In this document: piece after piece, positions 7,585-16,806 of the stretch
How positions within the stretch are numbered: the first letter of the stretch is position 1
How the letters are laid out: each line of letters opens with the position of its first letter
Origin: a virus
DNA length: 64,000 nucleotides
Strand: one strand, 5' to 3'
IMG/VR virus record: IMGVR_UViG_3300035670_000121
Location: 21,616-85,615 of that record
Notes under the pieces: generated by a model
Database searches by the model: none
Seen by the model: the letters and a program-made list of their open reading frames with translations, nothing else
Told to the model about the DNA's origin: nothing
Program-made: the position numbers and the translations under genes

Positions 7585-9099
7585 ATGATATACTCTTACG
7601 ATTTAGAGACGCAGTTGTTAGCTGGTTTGATTAAATATCCAGATCGATACAGTGAGATAGCTTCATTTATAACAGAAAAAGATTTTTGGAGTGAGAGTTC
7701 TAAAATCAACAGAACTATATTTTTAGTTTTACGCCAAGCAATTGAGAATGGAGAAAAAATTGATGAAGTTGTAATTTCTCAACGTGTTAAAAACTACGGT
7801 ATTAGTTTTGAGGATAATATAAATCCCTCTGACTACATTGAGTCTCTATCACTTAAAAAGCTTTCTGCTGATTCTATTATTTCAGTAGCTAAAGAATTAA
7901 AGAAATATACTATTCGTCGAGAAATAGCTTTATGTGGTGCTGAAATAAATAAGAAGATGCGAGCTATATCAACTTCTGCTGATTATAGCTCGATCATTGA
8001 AGAAGCTGATAAGCTATACAATCAACAAATTAATCTCTACGAAACTGGTACAGATCAGCCAGAAAATATTTTCGATGAGATGGAACAATTGGTTGAAGAA
8101 CGAGGAAACAATCCTGTTACAGAGTTTGGTTTTGCTGGTCCACATCCTAAGCTTCAGGATATGTATGGATCTTTATTGAGGCCCGGAAATATAACTGTCA
8201 TAGTTGCTCGTTCTGGTGTTGGTAAAACTCAATTCTGTTTAGATTTTACCACTAAGGTTTCTGAACAATATTCTGTGCCTGTTCTTCATTTTGATAATGG
8301 AGAAATGAGTAAGGAAGAATTAATCTTTAGACAGTGCGCCGCAATGTCTAAGGTTCCGATGTATTTACTTGAAAGTGGAAATTGGAGAAAAGCTGGAACT
8401 GAAGTGGTGGAGAATGTTCGATCTGTCTGGAAAACTCTTAAGAACAGATATAAACATTTATATTACTATAATGTTGGTGGCATGACTGTTGACGCTCAAA
8501 TAAGCGTATTGAAAAGATTTTATTATTCTAAAATCGGTCGCGGTAATCCCATGATTTTTAGTTTCGATTATATTAAAACCACAACAGAAGCTAATAGTAA
8601 CAAAACTGAATGGCAGTTAGTTGGTGAAATGGTTGATAAATATAAAAGAACTATTCAAAGAGATATTAAATCTGACAAAGGTCCATGCATTTCAATGATG
8701 ACTTCTGTTCAGTCTAATCGTGCTGGTATCGTTACAAATAAACAAGCAGCAAATATTACAGATGATGAAAGCATTGTTTCGCTTTCTGATAGAATCACTC
8801 AGTTTTCATCGCACATGTTTATTCTTAGAAACAAAACATTCGATGAGCTACAAAGCGAACCGGGATTTGGAACTCATAAGCTAATTAATGTAAAAGCTCG
8901 CCATCTAGGAAAAGATATTGCTGGCGCTATCAATCCAGTAAAAATGGCAGATAACACATTAAAAAAGAACTTCGTGAATCTTGAAATTGCTAATTTCTGC
9001 GTTAACGAAAAAGGCGATTTACGTGACATTGTTGATTCTTTGACTGCAACAGCAACCGTAGCTAAAGATGGAGGTGATGATGTACCAGAACTTGACTGA
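7585..9099 (+). CDS. dnaB: DnaB-type replicative helicase
   Basis: 504 residues. Hexameric 5'-3' DNA helicase that would unwind the phage fork and load primase. Residues 1-120 match the DnaB N-terminal helical domain. The RecA-like motor carries Walker A ARSGVGKT (about 209-215), LHFDNGEM (H1a-like), and Walker B MIFSFDYIK; an AxHLGKD segment follows. Start set at ATG 7585 because the upstream TTG (7564) lies inside the promoter spacer. The 3' end overlaps the primase gene. Close to normal DnaB length, and not interrupted by an intein. Confidence 0.95.
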   Translation: MIYSYDLETQLLAGLIKYPDRYSEIASFITEKDFWSESSKINRTIFLVLRQAIENGEKIDEVVISQRVKNYGISFEDNINPSDYIESLSLKKLSADSIISVAKELKKYTIRREIALCGAEINKKMRAISTSADYSSIIEEADKLYNQQINLYETGTDQPENIFDEMEQLVEERGNNPVTEFGFAGPHPKLQDMYGSLLRPGNITVIVARSGVGKTQFCLDFTTKVSEQYSVPVLHFDNGEMSKEELIFRQCAAMSKVPMYLLESGNWRKAGTEVVENVRSVWKTLKNRYKHLYYYNVGGMTVDAQISVLKRFYYSKIGRGNPMIFSFDYIKTTTEANSNKTEWQLVGEMVDKYKRTIQRDIKSDKGPCISMMTSVQSNRAGIVTNKQAANITDDESIVSLSDRITQFSSHMFILRNKTFDELQSEPGFGTHKLINVKARHLGKDIAGAINPVKMADNTLKKNFVNLEIANFCVNEKGDLRDIVDSLTATATVAKDGGDDVPELD

Positions 9100-10180
9100 A
9101 AATTCCGCAGAAAGAATCGAAAAGATTCTTTTAGAACTTGGTTATAATTTAAATGATCGCGGTAAATATTGGCAAACAAATGCTGTTTATCGTAATGGAG
9201 ACAATAGAACTGCTTTGCAAATTTGGAAGGATACTGGAATCTGGAAAGATTTTGTAGCTAACACAACTTATCAACCATTTAAAAAGCTTATTGAATTAAG
9301 TTGTCAAGATGACATAAGGCTCAAAGAATTTTTTGAAGTAATCGAAGATAAAAATCATTGTTTTATAGATGTAATAAAAACTCCTAAAATGGAAGCTGAT
9401 CAATTTTTCAGTCATGATGAAGTTAAAACCTTACTTCCTCATTATCAATTCTACAATAATAAAAAAATATCTGATGATATATTAAAAACATATCGATCAG
9501 GATTTGCAATGTCAGGTAAAATGAATGGCAGATTTGTTTTTCCTGTTTTTGATGAAAATCAAAAAGTTATTGGATTGAGTGGCAGACACATGTTATGGAA
9601 AGAAAATTCAGCTTTTCCTAAATGGAAACATCTTGGTCGAAAAGCTAATTGGATATATCCAATAAATTTACCTTCTGATATTTTCAGTAAAACAATTGAA
9701 GAAAAGAAAGAAATAATACTTATTGAAGGTATTGGAGATAGTTTGGCGTTATCGCAACAAGGCTTATATAATCACCTTGTTGTTTTTGGTCTTGAAATCA
9801 GTTCAAAGCAGTTATCTTACTTGATGTCCTTATCATTAAATAAGATATATATATCAACAAACAACGATCAAGATAAAACAGATAATCGCGGACTTCTCGC
9901 AGCTATTAAGATATATTTAAAACTTATTAAGTACTTTGATATAAATAAAGTTGAGATTAGACTTCCTGTTGTTAAAGACTTTGGCGAAATGCTTGAAAAA
10001 GATATTAGTATCGATAAGTGGATCAACAAGAAAGTAAATAAAATCAGCCAAGTAGAATATATTCTTAAAGAATTGTATAATAATAAATCTGACAAGAAAA
10101 TTATTTCATTACTTGAAGATTATCTGGAACAATTAAATGTTGAAAGAAACGCTATCCGCCAGCAAGATCAAGACGCTTAA
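9080..10180 (+). CDS. DNA primase with Toprim domain
   Basis: 366 residues. Makes RNA primers for replication. Toprim signatures are clear: LIEGIGDSLAL (Glu ~216) and STNNDQD (Asp ~263 and ~265). The preceding GKMNGRFVFPVFD and VIGLSGRH match the DnaG core. The usual Cys zinc finger is not visible; instead the N-terminus has a KYWQTNAVYRNGDNRTALQI beta-hairpin-like region, so it may be a reduced zinc-binding domain. A GGAGG at 9070-9074 sits 5 bases before the ATG at 9080 and decides this start over 9068. One of few strong ribosome sites here. Confidence 0.88.
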   Translation: MYQNLTENSAERIEKILLELGYNLNDRGKYWQTNAVYRNGDNRTALQIWKDTGIWKDFVANTTYQPFKKLIELSCQDDIRLKEFFEVIEDKNHCFIDVIKTPKMEADQFFSHDEVKTLLPHYQFYNNKKISDDILKTYRSGFAMSGKMNGRFVFPVFDENQKVIGLSGRHMLWKENSAFPKWKHLGRKANWIYPINLPSDIFSKTIEEKKEIILIEGIGDSLALSQQGLYNHLVVFGLEISSKQLSYLMSLSLNKIYISTNNDQDKTDNRGLLAAIKIYLKLIKYFDINKVEIRLPVVKDFGEMLEKDISIDKWINKKVNKISQVEYILKELYNNKSDKKIISLLEDYLEQLNVERNAIRQQDQDA

Positions 10181-11174
10181 ATCTTGTTCTTGGTTATATT
10201 GGTGCAAGTATCCTTTAAAGCTTCCAGATAAAACAAACAGTGGAGCTTTAAAAGGAGAAATTGTGCATTTAGTTTTTGAATGTCTTGGCATCGATAGACA
10301 TAAAAAGCATTATGATCTTATTCTAAAAAAGAAAAATCCTTTTGCATCAAAAGCTGTCAAACGTCTTGTTTTAAAACACGTTAAGAATAAAAATATTTAT
10401 GAAGACGAGCATGTAGACGATATCAAAGAAATGATATATAAAGGTTTGCTTTATGATTTTTTTGGAAATAAGTTTGGTAAGCCTACAGAAGTCATTTCTG
10501 AAAAAGACTTTGAAATCGAAGTGAATGAAAATGATATAAAATACAAGATAAAAGGTTTCATCGATAAGCTTTTTATTTATGGTAATAACAGTGTTGTTTT
10601 AATACGCGATTTTAAAACTAATAAGAAAAAATACGAAGGCAAAGAAGTATCAGATAATTTACAAGATTATATGTATACTCTGGCTATTCGAAAGCTTTAC
10701 CCCAATCTTGAAAATATAAAGATGGAATTTTTGTTTTTAAAACAAGATTTAGATGTTGATGGTGTTATGGAAATGATACCTAAATCTAAATACGAACTAC
10801 TTGGATTTGAACACGAATTAACAGCTTATCAAAAATACGCTGATGGCTTTACTGAAAAAACCGCTATTTCAAATCTTGCATACAACCAAGGTATGCCAAA
10901 AGATGGCAGCTTTAGCGGTAAATTAATGTGTGGTTTTGCATCTAAGCCTAATGAATTAAAAAAAGATGGCAATCCTAAATGGTATTGTACATATAAGTTT
11001 CCTTTTCATTACTATAGTATTATTAATTCTGACAACAAAATTATAAAAAGCGCTTTCCAAAAAGAAGATTTGTTACAATATAAATTAAAAAACGATGAAA
11101 AAATTGTTAAAAAATACTATCAAGGATGCCCAGCATTTAATAAGAAAGACGAATTTGATCTTGACAATTTTTGA
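10137..11174 (+). CDS. Cas4/AddB-like iron-sulfur PD-(D/E)XK nuclease
   Basis: 345 residues. RecB-family nuclease core: LKGEIVHLVFE (His44, Glu48), IKGFIDKLFI (Asp143) and RDFKTNKK (Asp158, Lys160). Four cysteines that could hold a 4Fe-4S cluster flank the core as in Cas4/AddB: Cys17 near the N-terminus (KSCSWLYWC) and cysteines in MCGF, WYCTY and YQGCPAF near the C-terminus. Predicted to trim DNA ends for recombination or degrade host DNA. It overlaps the primase end by 44 bases in another frame, so it belongs to the replication operon. Confidence 0.87.
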   Translation: MLKETLSASKIKTLKSCSWLYWCKYPLKLPDKTNSGALKGEIVHLVFECLGIDRHKKHYDLILKKKNPFASKAVKRLVLKHVKNKNIYEDEHVDDIKEMIYKGLLYDFFGNKFGKPTEVISEKDFEIEVNENDIKYKIKGFIDKLFIYGNNSVVLIRDFKTNKKKYEGKEVSDNLQDYMYTLAIRKLYPNLENIKMEFLFLKQDLDVDGVMEMIPKSKYELLGFEHELTAYQKYADGFTEKTAISNLAYNQGMPKDGSFSGKLMCGFASKPNELKKDGNPKWYCTYKFPFHYYSIINSDNKIIKSAFQKEDLLQYKLKNDEKIVKKYYQGCPAFNKKDEFDLDNF

Positions 11175-11189
11175 TCGATAACATATATT
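11161..11189 (+). promoter_or_regulatory. Sigma70-like promoter, leaderless design
   Basis: TTGACA (11161-11166), 17-base spacer, TATATT (11184-11189). The ATG at 11199 lies 9 bases after the -10 box. The -35 overlaps the end of the nuclease gene. Confidence 0.78.
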
Positions 11190-11198
11190 CACTTGTAT

Positions 11199-11963
11199 AT
11201 GTTAGCTTTATTTAAGAGTTGCTATTCTATTGGTAAATCTATACTTACTTTAGATGATCCAAAGAAAACTTCGCCAGAGGGTTCTGACAGTATTTTTAAA
11301 ATTGCATTGGAAAACGATTTAAAAGAGATTATTCTGGTTGAGGATTCGTTGATTGGTTTTTTTGAAGCTTTTAAGAGATCAAAAGAGCTTAAGCTGAAAT
11401 TAATATTTGGATTAAGACTGTCGATGCGTAATTCTTCTTTGCCTGAAGACTCAGATAGTCAGCATAAAGTTATTATCTTTGCAAAAAATAGTGAAGGCTG
11501 CAAACTGCTAAATAAAATATATTCTAAAGCTTTTTGTGATTTTAGCGGTTTTTTGAATTATGAATCCCTTAAGGACTTATGGAATGACGATGATGTAAAA
11601 CTTGTTATTCCTTTTTATGATTCGTTTATACATGTTAATTCTTTATCTTTCGCAAATGCGATACCTGATTTCTCATTTACAAAGCCAACTTTCTTTTTAG
11701 AAGATAATGGTTTAGCGTTAGACATGCTTCTTCAAGAAAAGGTTTTAGAGTTTACAAAAAATAATAATTTTGAAACTCAAACGGCTAAAAGCATTTATTA
11801 TAAAAATAACGAAGATGTTGACGCTTTCATGACTTACAAGATTATTTGTAACAGAAGTCATGGAAAAGATCGGTCATTAGAAAAGCCTGAACTCGCTCAT
11901 TTTTGCAGCGATCAGTTTAGTTTTCAATCTTGGAAAAATAAAATTAATTATGGTCACTCTTAA
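11199..11963 (+). CDS. Stand-alone PHP-like domain of DNA polymerase III alpha, metal ligands lost
   Basis: 254 residues. Resembles the N-terminal PHP region of DnaE: a Ser-Ile-Gly segment after the first strand (FKSCYSIGKSILTL), EIILVEDSLIGFFEAF, a KLIFGLRLS strand and the later VIIFAKNSEGCKLLNKIYSKA block, typical of DnaE PHP insertions. The usual HxHT/HxHS metal-binding start is replaced by FKSCYS, so PHP phosphoesterase or proofreading activity is probably lost. It is separate from the polymerase core, which starts 1.7 kb downstream; it may bind it in trans. Start ATG 11199 fits the promoter better than TTG 11193. Confidence 0.8.
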   Translation: MLALFKSCYSIGKSILTLDDPKKTSPEGSDSIFKIALENDLKEIILVEDSLIGFFEAFKRSKELKLKLIFGLRLSMRNSSLPEDSDSQHKVIIFAKNSEGCKLLNKIYSKAFCDFSGFLNYESLKDLWNDDDVKLVIPFYDSFIHVNSLSFANAIPDFSFTKPTFFLEDNGLALDMLLQEKVLEFTKNNNFETQTAKSIYYKNNEDVDAFMTYKIICNRSHGKDRSLEKPELAHFCSDQFSFQSWKNKINYGHS

Positions 11964-12315
11964 AATTAACAATCAAAAAGAACAACTTGTTGCTTCTGAA
12001 GATATTAGTTCTGGAACAACTGTATTTGTTTCTAATTGGTTTGATCAGGAAACTAAGAATCCTTTTTATCTTCCTAAGTCAGAAATCAAGATACAAGATA
12101 AACCTTGTATTAGCACTGATGATCTATTTACTCCTGTATCGTTAACTAGCTTTGGTGAATACATCAAACCAGATGCTCAAAACTATAACACAACAGCTTT
12201 AATTGATTACAAAAACAAACAGGTTTCTTTTGTTGCGGTTAAAAACATTAAGAAAAACGACGAACTGGTTTATACTTTAAATATTAATTTTTTCCCTAAT
12301 GTTACGATTCAATAA
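11950..12315 (+). CDS. SET-domain-like small protein
   Basis: 121 residues. The N-terminal VASEDISSGTTVFV and C-terminal VAVKNIKKNDELVYTLN match the two conserved beta blocks that open and close SET methyltransferase domains (generic A.rdI..Ge..). The central NHS/C motif of active lysine methyltransferases is not present (KPDAQNYN instead), so activity is doubtful. It overlaps both neighbours (14 and 17 bases) and lies between two DNA polymerase parts. Its function in a polymerase locus is unclear; a modified binding module is the simplest idea. Confidence 0.6.
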   Translation: MVTLKINNQKEQLVASEDISSGTTVFVSNWFDQETKNPFYLPKSEIKIQDKPCISTDDLFTPVSLTSFGEYIKPDAQNYNTTALIDYKNKQVSFVAVKNIKKNDELVYTLNINFFPNVTIQ

Positions 12316-12928
12316 AGATCAAAAATATATTTGCTTTGATTTTGAAACTTGTCATCTCAATTTAGTCAATACAGACAATAAGCCTTGGCAATTAAGTTAT
12401 CTTATCGCAAAAGGCAATCAGATTATTAAAGAAGTAGATAATTATATTTATTGGCCTGATCTGAAATTGTCAGAAGGAGCTAAAGAGGTTACTCATTTTG
12501 ACGAAAGGCGGTATCATTCATTAGCTGCCGATCCCAAAGACATACTTTCTTCTTTTGAAGATTATATTTATGATAGCGACTATCTAATAGTAGGACAAAA
12601 TCTTCTTGGTTTTGACGTATACATACATAATATATACCGAAAACTTCTAGGTAAGTCGCCTGATTTTTCTTATGTTAAACGCATTCTCGATACAAATTGC
12701 ATCGCTAAAGCGATTAAAAAGAATATTAAACCACAAAAGGATTTAGACTTTACTTGTTGGCAGTATAGATTAAATGATTTCCGAGAAAAAGGATTAAAAA
12801 CAAGCATAAAAGCTCAATTAAAAGATTATAAGATTGATTTTGATGAGAGCATGTTGCATAATTCTATGTACGACGTTCAGATGAACTTCAAAATCTTTCA
12901 GAAGCAGCTTTGGCAAATCGAAATATGA
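12299..12928 (+). CDS. DEDDh 3'-5' exonuclease, proofreading type
   Basis: 209 residues. DnaQ-like exonuclease expected to proofread for the phage polymerase. ExoI motif CFDFETCHLN (Asp, Glu), ExoII VGQNLLGFDVYI (Asp) and ExoIII HNSMYDVQ (His and Asp five residues later) are in order and spacing. Its last codons overlap the polymerase start as ATGA (12925-12928), consistent with stoichiometric coupling of polymerase and exonuclease. Confidence 0.88.
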   Translation: MLRFNKDQKYICFDFETCHLNLVNTDNKPWQLSYLIAKGNQIIKEVDNYIYWPDLKLSEGAKEVTHFDERRYHSLAADPKDILSSFEDYIYDSDYLIVGQNLLGFDVYIHNIYRKLLGKSPDFSYVKRILDTNCIAKAIKKNIKPQKDLDFTCWQYRLNDFREKGLKTSIKAQLKDYKIDFDESMLHNSMYDVQMNFKIFQKQLWQIEI

Positions 12929-14685
12929 ATTTTTTACAAGATATTCAGAGTTATGACGACGCAATGTTGCCGGGTGTAAGATTGCCTCAAATATCAATCG
13001 ATAGTAAATATTATGATTTACTGAAGATTCCAACGTCTTCAGATAATTTTACTTTTCTTAAAACTTTATGCTATCGCAGTTTAGAGAATAAGAATCTAAA
13101 TAAGAAAGAGTATGTAGATAGATTAGAGATGGAGTTGCAGATTTTTCATGAACTTGATTTCGTTGATTATGTGTTACTGAATTGGGACATTCTTAATTTC
13201 TGTCACGAAAATAATATTCCAACTGGTCCCGGTCGAGGTAGCGCTGCGGGTTCATTGGTTTTGTTTTTGGTTGATGTCACTAAAGTAGATCCAATTCGAT
13301 ATGGACTTTTCTTTGAGCGATTTGTGAGTAAGTCTCGCGCAAAGAAGATTATCAAAAACGATATTACATATCTTGATGGCTCGCTATTGCCAGACGTAGA
13401 TAACGACATTAGTTATGATCGCAGAAGTGAGGTTATTAAATATATTGAAAACAAGCATTTTGGTAAAACTTCAAAAATCTTAACTCTTAATACTTTATCT
13501 AGTAAACTTTGTATCAAAGAGTGCGGTAAAATTGTTGGCGGTTATTCTGAAACGGAAGTAAACGAAATTAGCGATCTAATTCCAAAACAATTCGGTCGCG
13601 TTTTTGGCTTAGAAGAAGCCGCTAAGGAAAACGATAAGTTTAAAAAGTGGTGCGACGATAATCCTAAGCTATTTAAAATAGCTAAGAAAATTGAAGGCTT
13701 AAACAAGAATACTGGTGTTCATCCTTCTGGTATTGCTATTTCTTATTACAAGATAGATGAAGTTTGTCCTGTTCAGAAAACTTCAGATGGAGATTTAGTT
13801 AGCGGATATGATATGAATTATGTCGCTGAACTAATGGTAAAATTTGATGTTCTTGGATTAAGAACTTTAACTGTTGTTAATGAAGTATGCAAAATGTTGA
13901 ACATGGATATGACAAGTATCGATCCTGAAGATCCATTTATATATGAAAATTTGCAAAATCTAAAGACTCCTCAAGGTTTATTCCAAATTGAAGCTGATAC
14001 TAACTTTAAAGTCTGTAAAAAAGTTAGACCAAAGTCGCTTGAACAATTAAGCGCTGTTATTGCTATTGCTAGGCCGGGTGCATTAGATTTTGCTGATCAA
14101 TACGCCACTTATTCGGCGTCTACAATAGCGCAAGTAGTTCATGATTTTTTTCAAGAAGAATTATTATACACTGGTGGTATTCCTCTGTATCAAGAACAGT
14201 TAATGAAAATGGCTGTACGCTTAGGATTTACTCTGGATGAAGCTGAACAATTAAGACGTATTGTCGGCAAGAAGAAGGTAGACCAAATGCCTCAATGGCA
14301 AGGAAAAATTCGTCAAAAAGTCATTGAACAGAATCTTGATCCTGCTATTGGTGATGTATTATGGAAAGTTGCAGAAGATTCTGCCAATTATAGTTTTAAT
14401 AAATGTTTATTACCTGAAACCCTGGTTGAAACGAAATCTGGATTTAAATGTTTAAATGATGTCAAAAAAGGAGAAATGGTTTTAGCGTATGATGTTGATA
14501 ATGATAAAGATCATTATGTAGAAGTTGTAAACATTCATCAAAATGAAGTTGAAGTTTACGAAGTAGAAATGGAAGACGGAACAAAAATATCATGTTCTAT
14601 GGATCATAAGTTTCTATGTCAAGACAGAAAAATGCACACTCTTAGAGAAATAATTTCCCATAATTTAGAAATTATGTGTAAATAA
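12925..14685 (+). CDS. dnaE: DNA polymerase III alpha, N half, fused to split N-intein
   Basis: Residues 1-493 (to base 14403) are the palm, thumb and fingers of a bacterial C-family polymerase without PHP: GPGRGSAAGSLV, catalytic Asp pair in LLPDVDNDIS, third Asp in VKFDVLGLRTLT. The protein stops being polymerase after YSFNK; Cys at 14404 starts 93 residues of N-intein: block A (CLLPETLVET) and block B (GTKISCSMDHKFLC). It then ends, so the gene is broken at the conserved FNK/SHS site. The C half lies beyond an endonuclease gene (from 15619). Protein trans-splicing is needed to make a full polymerase. Start ATG 12925 is coupled to the exonuclease stop. Confidence 0.93.
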   Translation: MNFLQDIQSYDDAMLPGVRLPQISIDSKYYDLLKIPTSSDNFTFLKTLCYRSLENKNLNKKEYVDRLEMELQIFHELDFVDYVLLNWDILNFCHENNIPTGPGRGSAAGSLVLFLVDVTKVDPIRYGLFFERFVSKSRAKKIIKNDITYLDGSLLPDVDNDISYDRRSEVIKYIENKHFGKTSKILTLNTLSSKLCIKECGKIVGGYSETEVNEISDLIPKQFGRVFGLEEAAKENDKFKKWCDDNPKLFKIAKKIEGLNKNTGVHPSGIAISYYKIDEVCPVQKTSDGDLVSGYDMNYVAELMVKFDVLGLRTLTVVNEVCKMLNMDMTSIDPEDPFIYENLQNLKTPQGLFQIEADTNFKVCKKVRPKSLEQLSAVIAIARPGALDFADQYATYSASTIAQVVHDFFQEELLYTGGIPLYQEQLMKMAVRLGFTLDEAEQLRRIVGKKKVDQMPQWQGKIRQKVIEQNLDPAIGDVLWKVAEDSANYSFNKCLLPETLVETKSGFKCLNDVKKGEMVLAYDVDNDKDHYVEVVNIHQNEVEVYEVEMEDGTKISCSMDHKFLCQDRKMHTLREIISHNLEIMCK

Positions 14686-14689
14686 TAGT

Positions 14690-15637
14690 ATGAACAATGT
14701 TAAATATAATGATTCAATAAAATTCATATCTATTAATTATTTCGATATATGTCAGCTTGATGGAAAATCAAAAAAAGAAATAATTAATTTATTTCCTAAA
14801 AGGCAAGATGGTGCTTATTATTTGAATAAATTTATTAATTATATCGAAAAATATTATAAAATTTCAATTCAAGAATATGTATTTAAATATTTAAATATTA
14901 AATGGCCTACATGCCCAGTTTCAAAAGAAAAAGTTGGTTTTCGAGTTAACGGAAAAGGAATTTTCTTTTCAAAATTTAAAAAGGGTAAAGTTTGTAAAAA
15001 ATATTCTACAGCTTTTCAAAAAGCTTGCGAAAAATTTTCTCAAAATAGAAAAGGTAAAAACAATCCAATGTTCGGAAAAAAATCTTGGAATTCGGGTTTA
15101 TCAAAAGACTCTGACGCGAGAATAAAAAAAATATCCGACGAACGAAAAGGAATTGTTTTTAAGCAAACACATAAAAATAAACTCAAAGAAGCTAGAGCAA
15201 ATCATCCGTTAAAAGCTCGGCACGTCACTAAACATACTGATGAGTCTAAGAAAAAAATGAGAGAAGCCACTATTAATAGATGGCAAAAAGGTGATTTTAA
15301 TTTTAAAAAAACAAGTATAGAAAAAAAAGTTGAACAATGGTTGTTAGATAATAAGATCGATTTTCAATTTCAATATAATGTTGATTATTTTATAGCTGAT
15401 TTTGCTTGTTTGAATGAAAAAATCTTGATAGAATGCCAAGGTGATTTTTTTCATTGTAACCCTCATTTTGAAAAATATAAAAATCCAAAATATGAAGTTC
15501 AAAAGAGAAATGTTTTTCGAGATAAAATAAAAAAACAAAAATACAAGCAATTAGGTTGGAAACTTATAGAATTATGGGAATCAGATATTAATTCTGGCGA
15601 ATTTAAAAATATACTAAAATGCGAACTCAAAAAATAA
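14690..15637 (+). CDS. EDxHD/Vsr-like homing endonuclease inside fractured dnaE
   Basis: 315 residues, starting 4 bases after the N-intein stop and overlapping the C-intein gene by 19 bases. The middle has NUMOD3-like DNA-binding motifs (NNPMFGKKSWNSGLSKDS and a repeat near HTDESKKKMREA). The C-terminal ~100 residues form a Vsr-like nuclease: Glu in TSIEKKVEQWL, Asp in YFIADFACL, ECQGDFFHC, then a C-terminal GWKLIELWESDI. This matches the EDxHD family known from 'fractured genes' with split inteins. It presumably cuts intact dnaE alleles and spreads the break together with itself. Confidence 0.9.
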   Translation: MNNVKYNDSIKFISINYFDICQLDGKSKKEIINLFPKRQDGAYYLNKFINYIEKYYKISIQEYVFKYLNIKWPTCPVSKEKVGFRVNGKGIFFSKFKKGKVCKKYSTAFQKACEKFSQNRKGKNNPMFGKKSWNSGLSKDSDARIKKISDERKGIVFKQTHKNKLKEARANHPLKARHVTKHTDESKKKMREATINRWQKGDFNFKKTSIEKKVEQWLLDNKIDFQFQYNVDYFIADFACLNEKILIECQGDFFHCNPHFEKYKNPKYEVQKRNVFRDKIKKQKYKQLGWKLIELWESDINSGEFKNILKCELKK

Positions 15638-16806
15638 TTTCAATTAAATCTTTAGGAAAAAGAAAAACTTTAGATTTAGAAGTAAATCATAAAGATCATA
15701 ATTTTTATGCTGAAGGTCTTGTTTCGTCAAATTCACATTCCATAAGCTATGCTATTCTTGCGGCTTGGACGACTTACTTGAAGTTTAAACATCCAAAAGA
15801 ATTTTTTCTAGCTTTATTGAAGCTTTCTAAGTTTGAGCCTGATTCTCATAAAGAAATTAATAAAATATCAAAAGAGTTAATGTTTTTTGATATTGAATTG
15901 CTTCCTCCTGACTTAGCTAAATCTGCAATCGATTTTAATATTGAAGATAAGAATATTCGATTTGGATTAAATTCTATCAAAGGTGTTTCAGAAAAGACGC
16001 TTGAATCACTTCAGCAATTTAGAGAAACCAATACTCCTAATAAGTTCGATATCTTTATTACAGCTAAACAAGCTGGAATCAATATTGGCTTATTGTCTTC
16101 TCTGATTCAAGCTGGAACATTAAGCTCTTATACTCATCGTAGATCAAGATTGGTTCTCGAAGCTCAAACGTTTAATCTACTTACAGACAAAGAAAAGAAG
16201 TACGCTTATTCTATTGGAGATAAATATAATTACGATATTCTCACAATCGTTAGCGAATGTGCTTTTAAGAATAAGAATATAAATCAAGATGGTAAGCCAT
16301 TCATGTCAGATAAAAGAAAGGCGACCTTCAAGAAAAAGTACGATGAGTATAAGAAAATATATGATCAAAACAAGAATCATGAAAAATTTGCTAATTGGGT
16401 ATTCGAAAACAAACTGCTTGGTTATACTCCATCTATTAAACTGAAAACTGTTTTTGAACAACCTGAAGCTACTTTTACTGATACTTTAGAATTTCAATCT
16501 ACTTTAAAGAATGATTTAGTTAAAATTGTTGGAGTTGTAGATGATGTTTATAAAGGAAAGAGTAAAAAGAGTAATAATCAATTCTTTAGAATTGCTTTGA
16601 AAGATGAAGTTGGAACCGTGATGGGTTTATTTATGGATGGTGGAAAAAAAGCTCGTTTATCAGAGTATTTAGAAGATGGCTTAAAGATTCCAGAAAAAGA
16701 AAACATTGTAGTTTTTACTGGACGAAAAGGTGATGATGTGTTATGGATAGAGAACATTGCAATACTTGATGATAAAATCTATATGAAGCTATCTGACGTA
16801 GAATGA
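15619..16806 (+). CDS. dnaE: Split C-intein fused to DNA polymerase III alpha, C half
   Basis: Residues 1-38 are a C-intein: a KRKTLDLEVN strand, HNFYAEGLVSSN block F/G ending in Asn38 (bases 15730-15732), with Ser in place of the usual penultimate His as in cyanobacterial DnaE inteins. Ser39 (15733) is the +1 extein nucleophile and begins SHSISYAILAAWTTYLK, the direct continuation of the N half. The remaining 357 residues hold the rest of the fingers, the HhH region and an OB fold (LVKIVGVVDDVY, GTVMGLFMDGG). Spliced polymerase would have about 850 residues without the PHP part. Overlaps the Clp gene by 4 bases. Confidence 0.93.
   Translation: MRTQKIISIKSLGKRKTLDLEVNHKDHNFYAEGLVSSNSHSISYAILAAWTTYLKFKHPKEFFLALLKLSKFEPDSHKEINKISKELMFFDIELLPPDLAKSAIDFNIEDKNIRFGLNSIKGVSEKTLESLQQFRETNTPNKFDIFITAKQAGINIGLLSSLIQAGTLSSYTHRRSRLVLEAQTFNLLTDKEKKYAYSIGDKYNYDILTIVSECAFKNKNINQDGKPFMSDKRKATFKKKYDEYKKIYDQNKNHEKFANWVFENKLLGYTPSIKLKTVFEQPEATFTDTLEFQSTLKNDLVKIVGVVDDVYKGKSKKSNNQFFRIALKDEVGTVMGLFMDGGKKARLSEYLEDGLKIPEKENIVVFTGRKGDDVLWIENIAILDDKIYMKLSDVE

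Noticed and set aside
14404-15732. dnaE break as a frameshift or pseudogene
   Set aside because: Both halves end or begin with matching intein parts having the required Cys1, Asn and +1 Ser, so trans-splicing explains it better than decay.
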